Assembly (NCBI GenBank): GCA_028285595.1
Contig: JANQOW010000007.1
Location: 103,756-167,755 of the forward strand
Source of the DNA: Hyphomicrobiales bacterium
GTDB taxonomy: Bacteria; Pseudomonadota; Alphaproteobacteria; Rhizobiales; CAJQND01
Reading direction: 5' to 3'
DNA length: 64,000 nt
Within the stretch, counting starts at the first letter, position 1; each line of letters opens with the position of its first letter. The notes below the pieces were generated by a model. It did not search any database. It saw only the letters and a program-made list of their open reading frames with translations, and was not told the DNA's origin. Positions 59,779-64,000 of the stretch are shown here, one piece after another. The translations under genes were made by a program, and so were the position numbers.

Positions 59779-60636
59779 ATGACAGAAATGGTTCAGTCCG
59801 GCCACGATGGCCCCGTAGTCGTTCGACGCTCGCGCCTTAAAAAGGCGCTTTCGAATGTAAAGTTTTGGCGTGGCCTGATTGCGATTTGTGTGTTCCTAGG
59901 CTTGTGGGAAATAGGCTCGCGCTGGGAAAGTTGGTTTGGCGTTGCATTTCCCTATGTTGGGCTCATACCAGCTCCGTCGGCAGTGGGCCTAGCGGCAACC
60001 GAAGTTGTTACAAAGATCGGCTACTGGACAAGCTGGGTAGATAGCTTCAAGCGCGTGTTTGTGGGCTTCATGGCCGCGATGATCCTGGGCATTCCGTTTG
60101 GCCTCGCGCTCGCGGTGAACAAATACTTCCGCGGTATCTTCTTCCCGCCTTTCGAAATCCTCCGTCCAATTCCTCCTTTGGCCTGGGTGCCTGCCTCATT
60201 GATTTTTTGGCCGACCAATGAAATGTCAATTGCCTTCGTCACCTTCTTGGGTGCGTTCTTCACCATTGTGATTAACGTTCTCGGAGGAGCGCGCGCGATC
60301 GATGTGCGTTACCTGCGAGCGGCCCAATCCATGGGCGCAACCCAATGGGACCTTTTCTACAAGATCATTCTACCAGGTACCCTGCCGTCCATCTTCACCG
60401 GTGCAGCCGTGGGGATGGGGATCACCTGGGAGGTTGTTCTGGCCGCCGAGATGATCTCTGGCGGCGGCACGCAAGCCGGTGGCGGGCTCGGGTTCTTCAT
60501 TTGGAACTCCTTCATGGGCGGCTCATTGGAGCAGGTCGTGGTTGGCATGATAAGTATCGGCATTGCCGGTTATCTTTCGAGCAGTGCGGTTCGAGCGCTG
60601 GGTGACTATTTTATGCCCTGGAGACGGTTGTTCTGA
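59779..60636 (+). CDS. NitT/TauT-type ABC permease, second subunit
   Basis: A 285-residue permease of the same class as the one at 57985, with helix NVKFWRGLIAICVFLGLWEIGSRW at the start, FEILRPIPPLAWVPASLIFW in the centre and the ATPase-docking DVRYLRAAQSMGATQWDLFYKIILPGTLPSIFTG. A glycine-rich segment SGGGTQAGGGLGF follows. It pairs with the first permease as the other half of the channel. The gene begins 24 bp after ATPase A, with the next ATPase 22 bp on. Confidence 0.88.
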   Translation: MTEMVQSGHDGPVVVRRSRLKKALSNVKFWRGLIAICVFLGLWEIGSRWESWFGVAFPYVGLIPAPSAVGLAATEVVTKIGYWTSWVDSFKRVFVGFMAAMILGIPFGLALAVNKYFRGIFFPPFEILRPIPPLAWVPASLIFWPTNEMSIAFVTFLGAFFTIVINVLGGARAIDVRYLRAAQSMGATQWDLFYKIILPGTLPSIFTGAAVGMGITWEVVLAAEMISGGGTQAGGGLGFFIWNSFMGGSLEQVVVGMISIGIAGYLSSSAVRALGDYFMPWRRLF

Positions 60637-60658
60637 TGATCGCCAAGGAGTTGAATTG

Positions 60659-61546
60659 ATGACAGACGCAGGACCAGCGAATATGGCCGCTTCAGAAGGG
60701 ATCGATTTCGGCGCCGGTCAAAGCCGTATGGAGCTGAAAAACGTCTCCAAAGGTTATGGCGAAGAATGGGAGTTCGATCAGGTGCTCGGCAACCTCAGTC
60801 TAGAGGTGGAAGCCGGCATGCTGACCGTGGTTGTTGGCCCTTCTGGCTGTGGGAAATCCACTCTGGTCAATCTGATTGCCGGATTTGAGACACCGGACAC
60901 GGGCACAATCCTGCTTGACGGAAGCGAAGTCACAGGCCCCGGCAAGGAACGAATGGTCGTCTTCCAGGAAACGGCCCTCATGCCTTGGCAAACGACCTAC
61001 GAAAACATTGTGTTCGGTCCTAAGTTGCGCGGCGACTATCAAGGTGGGAACCTGGAGGCTGAAGCCGTCAAGCTGATCGAAAAAGTGGGCCTCGCCGACT
61101 TCAAAGACAAGTATCCGCTGCAGCTGTCAGGCGGCATGCAGCGCCGTGCTGAGCTGGCCCGGGCGCTGATCAACGAGCCGCGCATTATGATCATGGATGA
61201 ACCCTTCAGAGGTCTGGACGCCATGTCCAGAGAGCTGATGCAAGAGTTCTTCCTGAAGATCTTTGAGGAGAACCGTCGCACGCAAATCTTCGTGACATCG
61301 GAAATCGATGAGGCCATCTTCCTAGCGGACCGACTTGTGGTTTTGTCTAACAAGCCTGCCGAAGTGCGCACCGTCATAGATATTGACTTGCCACGCCCGC
61401 GTGATTTCAAGATGATGAGCTCGCCGGAGGCCTATCGATACAAGAGCGAAGCTATGGAGATTCTCCACGAAGAGGCCATGAAGAGCTTCTCCGACAGCGC
61501 GAGCGCCAGCGGCTTCATGGAAGTCTATGCCAAAACCGGCGACTAA
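60659..61546 (+). CDS. ABC ATPase B of the importer (intact signature, H-loop histidine lost)
   Basis: A 295-residue ATPase. Walker A is GPSGCGKST, the signature LSGGMQRRAELARAL and Walker B IMIMDEP are normal. The H-loop reads FVTSEIDEAIF, where serine stands in place of the histidine needed for hydrolysis. Its own Walker site is therefore probably inactive, but it can supply the signature to ATPase A. The start is the ATG at 60659, eight bases after AAGGAG. An extra about 25 residues precede the core. Confidence 0.88.
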   Translation: MTDAGPANMAASEGIDFGAGQSRMELKNVSKGYGEEWEFDQVLGNLSLEVEAGMLTVVVGPSGCGKSTLVNLIAGFETPDTGTILLDGSEVTGPGKERMVVFQETALMPWQTTYENIVFGPKLRGDYQGGNLEAEAVKLIEKVGLADFKDKYPLQLSGGMQRRAELARALINEPRIMIMDEPFRGLDAMSRELMQEFFLKIFEENRRTQIFVTSEIDEAIFLADRLVVLSNKPAEVRTVIDIDLPRPRDFKMMSSPEAYRYKSEAMEILHEEAMKSFSDSASASGFMEVYAKTGD

Positions 61547-61570
61547 CCGTCAGCTCCGGGCCCGGTGACG

Positions 61571-61777
61571 ATGGGCATTCTTGAGCTTCTGACCTCCCGT
61601 CCGTTCATCATCACCCTTGCTGTGATCGGCGGTCTGATAGCAATGCTTGGCAACTACCTCCTGCGTGAAGGCTCAACCACTCCTGAACCCACAGCTAAGC
61701 TGGTGCTGCGCAGCGGTTATGGACTCACATGGGCGAGCGTTGCCGCATTTATCATCGCCGGTTTCCTGGTAGAGTGA
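61571..61777 (+). CDS. Small two-helix membrane protein, unknown function
   Basis: A 68-residue protein with two hydrophobic helices, FIITLAVIGGLIAMLGNYLL (about 12-31) and LTWASVAAFIIAGFLV (about 51-66), joined by a polar loop. ATG at 61571; a GTG at 61565 would add two residues. It lies 24 bp after ATPase B and 30 bp before an ABC exporter ATPase, so it could belong to either unit. I know no function for it. Confidence 0.6.
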   Translation: MGILELLTSRPFIITLAVIGGLIAMLGNYLLREGSTTPEPTAKLVLRSGYGLTWASVAAFIIAGFLVE

Positions 61778-61807
61778 TCCCCTGCCACGTCAACTGGATC
61801 GGCCGGA

Positions 61808-62533
61808 ATGATTGAAGCGCATAACCTCAGCAAATCGTTCGGCGCAACGCATGCGGTCAAGGAGGTGTCGTTCACCGTGGAACCGGGCGATGTGGTTGGT
61901 CTGTTGGGACCGAATGGGGCCGGTAAGTCCACCACAATGAAGATGTTGAGCGGGGCACTGCTCCCTGATAATGGTTCCGGCAAGATTGCCGGCCATGACA
62001 TCGTTGTTGGGCGCGCAGATGCTCAGCGGGCCTTGGGGTATATGCCGGAGGCCGCCGGCGGGTTTCCGGACTTGACGGTCCGGGAGTTTCTTACCTTTTG
62101 CGCTGATGCGCGCCGGTTTTCGGCGGTTCAGGCCCGTCAGGCAATCGAAGAAATCTCAGAAAGCACTCTGCTGACCCCGGCCTTGGACAAAACCTTTCGC
62201 ACGTTATCTAAGGGCTGGCGTCAAAGAGCATGGTTTGCCCAGTCCGTGCTTCATAATCCATCCGCCCTCATCCTGGACGAACCCACCGATGGTTTGGACC
62301 CGGGTCAGAAAGATCATATTCGCGACTACATCCGCAAAATCTCAGAACGCACCGCGATTATCCTGTCGACGCACATCCTTCAGGAGGCCGAAGAGCTGTG
62401 CACACGCGTAATCATCATCGCCGATGGTGTCATCGCTAAAGATGCACCGATCAGCGCGCTCCTGGATGGAGCGGGCCGATTAGGCCAGGCTTTCGCCGAA
62501 CTGACGGCCACATCAAACAAGGCCGGATCATGA
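61808..62533 (+). CDS. ABC exporter ATPase (GldA/CcmA-like)
   Basis: A 241-residue ATPase of the ABC-2 exporter type: Walker A GPNGAGKST (about residues 37-45), signature in TLSKGWRQRAWFAQS (lysine for the usual glycine), Walker B ALILDEPTDGLDPGQ and H-loop STHILQEAE. It pairs with the membrane protein that starts in its stop codon (ATGA). The order ATPase followed by a fused permease/auxiliary protein is the GldA-GldFG type found in many proteobacteria that do not glide. The exported substrate is unknown. Confidence 0.9.
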   Translation: MIEAHNLSKSFGATHAVKEVSFTVEPGDVVGLLGPNGAGKSTTMKMLSGALLPDNGSGKIAGHDIVVGRADAQRALGYMPEAAGGFPDLTVREFLTFCADARRFSAVQARQAIEEISESTLLTPALDKTFRTLSKGWRQRAWFAQSVLHNPSALILDEPTDGLDPGQKDHIRDYIRKISERTAIILSTHILQEAEELCTRVIIIADGVIAKDAPISALLDGAGRLGQAFAELTATSNKAGS

Positions 62534-64000
62534 AGGTCTTCAGGCACCCTGTGTGGTCGGTCTACAGGCATGAGTGGCGCCAATATGTCTATTCCCCCCT
62601 AACGGTGATTTTCCTCTCAGCCTTCACCGGAATTCTGGCTGCCGGAATATTCTTGGTGGGCGACTTCTTCTCAACGGATGAAGCCTCTTTGCGGTTGTTT
62701 TCAATCTTTCTGCCCTGGGTTTGTATCGTGTTGGTGCCGGCGCTTGCGATGCGATGCTGGGGGGATGAAACATCAGACAGCAGCCTGGAGCTAGGCTTGA
62801 GCTTACCGATTCCGATCAGCCAGTTGGTTGTCGGGAAGTTCCTGGCGGGCAGCACCATCCTGTTGGTTGCGCTGGCTTGCACTGCACCCATCCCTGTGAC
62901 GCTGATCTACTTGGGCGAACCCGATCTTGGTACGATTGTGGCCGGCTACGTTGCTGCCGCGCTGCTATTGATGGTGTGTTTTGCCTTGTGCCTGTTTGCT
63001 GCTGCGCTGGTCCGAGATGAAATTAGCGCCTTCGTCCTGGGCCTTGGCTTGCTGCTCGCCTTGATGCTGGCGGGATGGGATGTGGTTGCCCAGGTGTCCA
63101 AGGGCACCGTGCCGCCATTCGTGGGGGCAGCTATGGTCAGTCTCAGTCCGAAGCACTGGTACGATCAGGTCACTACGGGGCACATTCAGTTCGCGCCTTT
63201 GGTGTATTTCTTCGGCGTTGGTTCTCTGGCCTTGGTCGCCGCGGTTTGGGCAATTCAGGCGCGTCGTGCGCAGAAACCGCTCAGCGCTACGCTTGCCTTC
63301 AGTCTTGCGGGTTTCGTTGTTGCGTCCTTTGCACTGCCCGCGGCCCTGTCGCTTGCACGCTCGGTGCCCATGGGCCTCGATCTCACAGAGCAACGAGAAT
63401 TCACGGTGCACGAAAACCTGTTGACCATCCTTGGGACCCTGCCGGACGAGACGGTCGTTGATGTTTACTGGAGCGACAGTGAACCCTCCGTGCCGTTCGC
63501 CATAAAGAGCCACGCCCGGCGTATCATCGAGCGAATGCGGCTTTTGGAAGGGCGCGCCCGGGGCCGCTTGACGGTGAACGTCATAGATCCGCGCCCCGAT
63601 AGTGATGAAGAGATGACTGCCTTGAGCCAAAGTGTTCGCCGAGTGCCTATGACCTCGGGCGACTACTTCTATCTGGGCGCTACGGCGCGCCACAATGACC
63701 GCACTGGCCGTATTGCCTATTTCGACCCCCGCCGTCAGCAGCTGTTGGATTACGACATAGCCGTGCTGTTGAGCGAGCTTGGCAGGCAGAAAACGAGAAA
63801 GCTTGGGATCTTAAGTCCGCTCGTGGCGCCATCTCACCTGGAAAAAGGCCGTCCGGGACTGAGCCTGTTGGAAGATCTGAAGCAGAGCTTTGACGTAGCG
63901 GCCGTGCCCCATTTCAGCGACACGCTGCCCGATGACCTTGATGCGTTGCTCGTGGTGGATGCGACCATTCTGAAGAAAGACATGCTCTATGCCATCGACC
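62530..64000 (+). CDS. ABC-2 permease fused to GldG-like auxiliary domain (partial, 3' end missing)
   Basis: At least 490 codons, running off the right edge. Residues about 1-275 form an ABC-2 permease with six or seven membrane helices (WRQYVYSPLTVIFLSAFTGILAAG at the start). From about 295 on comes a periplasmic GldG-like domain: LTEQREFTVHENLLTILGTLPDETVVDVYWSDSE, then VNVIDPRPDSDEEM and the KTRKLGILSPL stretch. GldF and GldG are separate proteins in Bacteroidetes but fused here. ATGA overlap with the ATPase ensures coupling. The remaining C-terminal membrane anchor is expected beyond the window. Confidence 0.85.
   Translation, partial: MKVFRHPVWSVYRHEWRQYVYSPLTVIFLSAFTGILAAGIFLVGDFFSTDEASLRLFSIFLPWVCIVLVPALAMRCWGDETSDSSLELGLSLPIPISQLVVGKFLAGSTILLVALACTAPIPVTLIYLGEPDLGTIVAGYVAAALLLMVCFALCLFAAALVRDEISAFVLGLGLLLALMLAGWDVVAQVSKGTVPPFVGAAMVSLSPKHWYDQVTTGHIQFAPLVYFFGVGSLALVAAVWAIQARRAQKPLSATLAFSLAGFVVASFALPAALSLARSVPMGLDLTEQREFTVHENLLTILGTLPDETVVDVYWSDSEPSVPFAIKSHARRIIERMRLLEGRARGRLTVNVIDPRPDSDEEMTALSQSVRRVPMTSGDYFYLGATARHNDRTGRIAYFDPRRQQLLDYDIAVLLSELGRQKTRKLGILSPLVAPSHLEKGRPGLSLLEDLKQSFDVAAVPHFSDTLPDDLDALLVVDATILKKDMLYAID

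Noticed and set aside
1..64000. tRNA, rRNA, CRISPR, prophage or insertion sequence
   Set aside because: None seen on reading: no cloverleaf-like intergenic sequence, no regular direct-repeat array, no transposase or phage genes.

Overview
The window looks like a chromosomal segment of an alphaproteobacterium, probably marine or otherwise phosphate-poor and with methylotrophic traits. The evidence is the gene content: betaine-lipid and PlcP/Agt lipid-remodelling genes, a complete C-P lyase set, an alphaproteobacterial type ECF sigma/anti-sigma pair and methanesulfonate monooxygenase. Genes are tightly packed with many ATGA overlaps. I see no rRNA, tRNA, CRISPR array, prophage or insertion sequence, and I cannot name the genus.

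Layout. (1) 1-5617, minus strand: a five-gene translationally coupled operon (fatty acid hydroxylase/sterol desaturase family, Zn alcohol dehydrogenase, aldehyde dehydrogenase, MmgE/PrpD, and an MttB-type methyltransferase cut by the left edge), with a divergent LysR regulator at 5729-6622. (2) 6708-8306: a secreted protein of unknown function. (3) 8545-33899: a phosphorus-scavenging island. It holds a 2001-residue RTX exoprotein joining 5'-nucleotidase and DNase-like domains, a glycerol-3-phosphate type ABC importer (ugpA, ugpE, ugpB, ugpC) with a GpdQ-type glycerophosphodiesterase, then one co-directional run btaA-btaB-plcP-agt-phnGHIJKLMN, and a facing phnCDE plus 2H-phosphoesterase operon. 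Five transcription units carry Pho-box-like half-sites in 11-bp register. (4) 34062-36697: a DUF1611-like P-loop protein and an ABC-exporter-like protein whose ATPase motifs are all lost. (5) 36681-39526: anti-sigma factor, ECF sigma factor and a divergent secreted subtilase. (6) 39679-46813: CoA transferase, Hsp20, a cysteine-free Fnr-type regulator, small membrane proteins, PPK2, AEC transporter and OsmC. Fnr boxes precede hsp20 and ppk2. (7) 46886-50435: LysR, a GcvT-family protein, a PanB paralogue and a 62-residue membrane protein with an Fnr-like cysteine motif, itself behind an Fnr box. (8) 50644-61546: methanesulfonate catabolism. msmABCD is recognised by the 26-residue gap between the two Rieske ligand pairs. 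It stands with a divergent NitT/TauT-type importer that has two complementary ATPases, and with a SoxCD-like sulfite dehydrogenase. (9) 61571-64000: a small membrane protein and a GldA/GldFG-like ABC exporter cut by the right edge.

How it fits together: under phosphate starvation the cell would digest extracellular DNA and nucleotides, import and cleave glycerophosphodiesters and phosphonates, and replace membrane phospholipids by betaine lipids and glycolipids. Separately, methanesulfonate would be imported and split to formaldehyde and sulfite, with sulfite oxidised by the SoxCD pair. The nearby GcvT and PanB relatives belong to folate C1-handling families, but their role here is inference.
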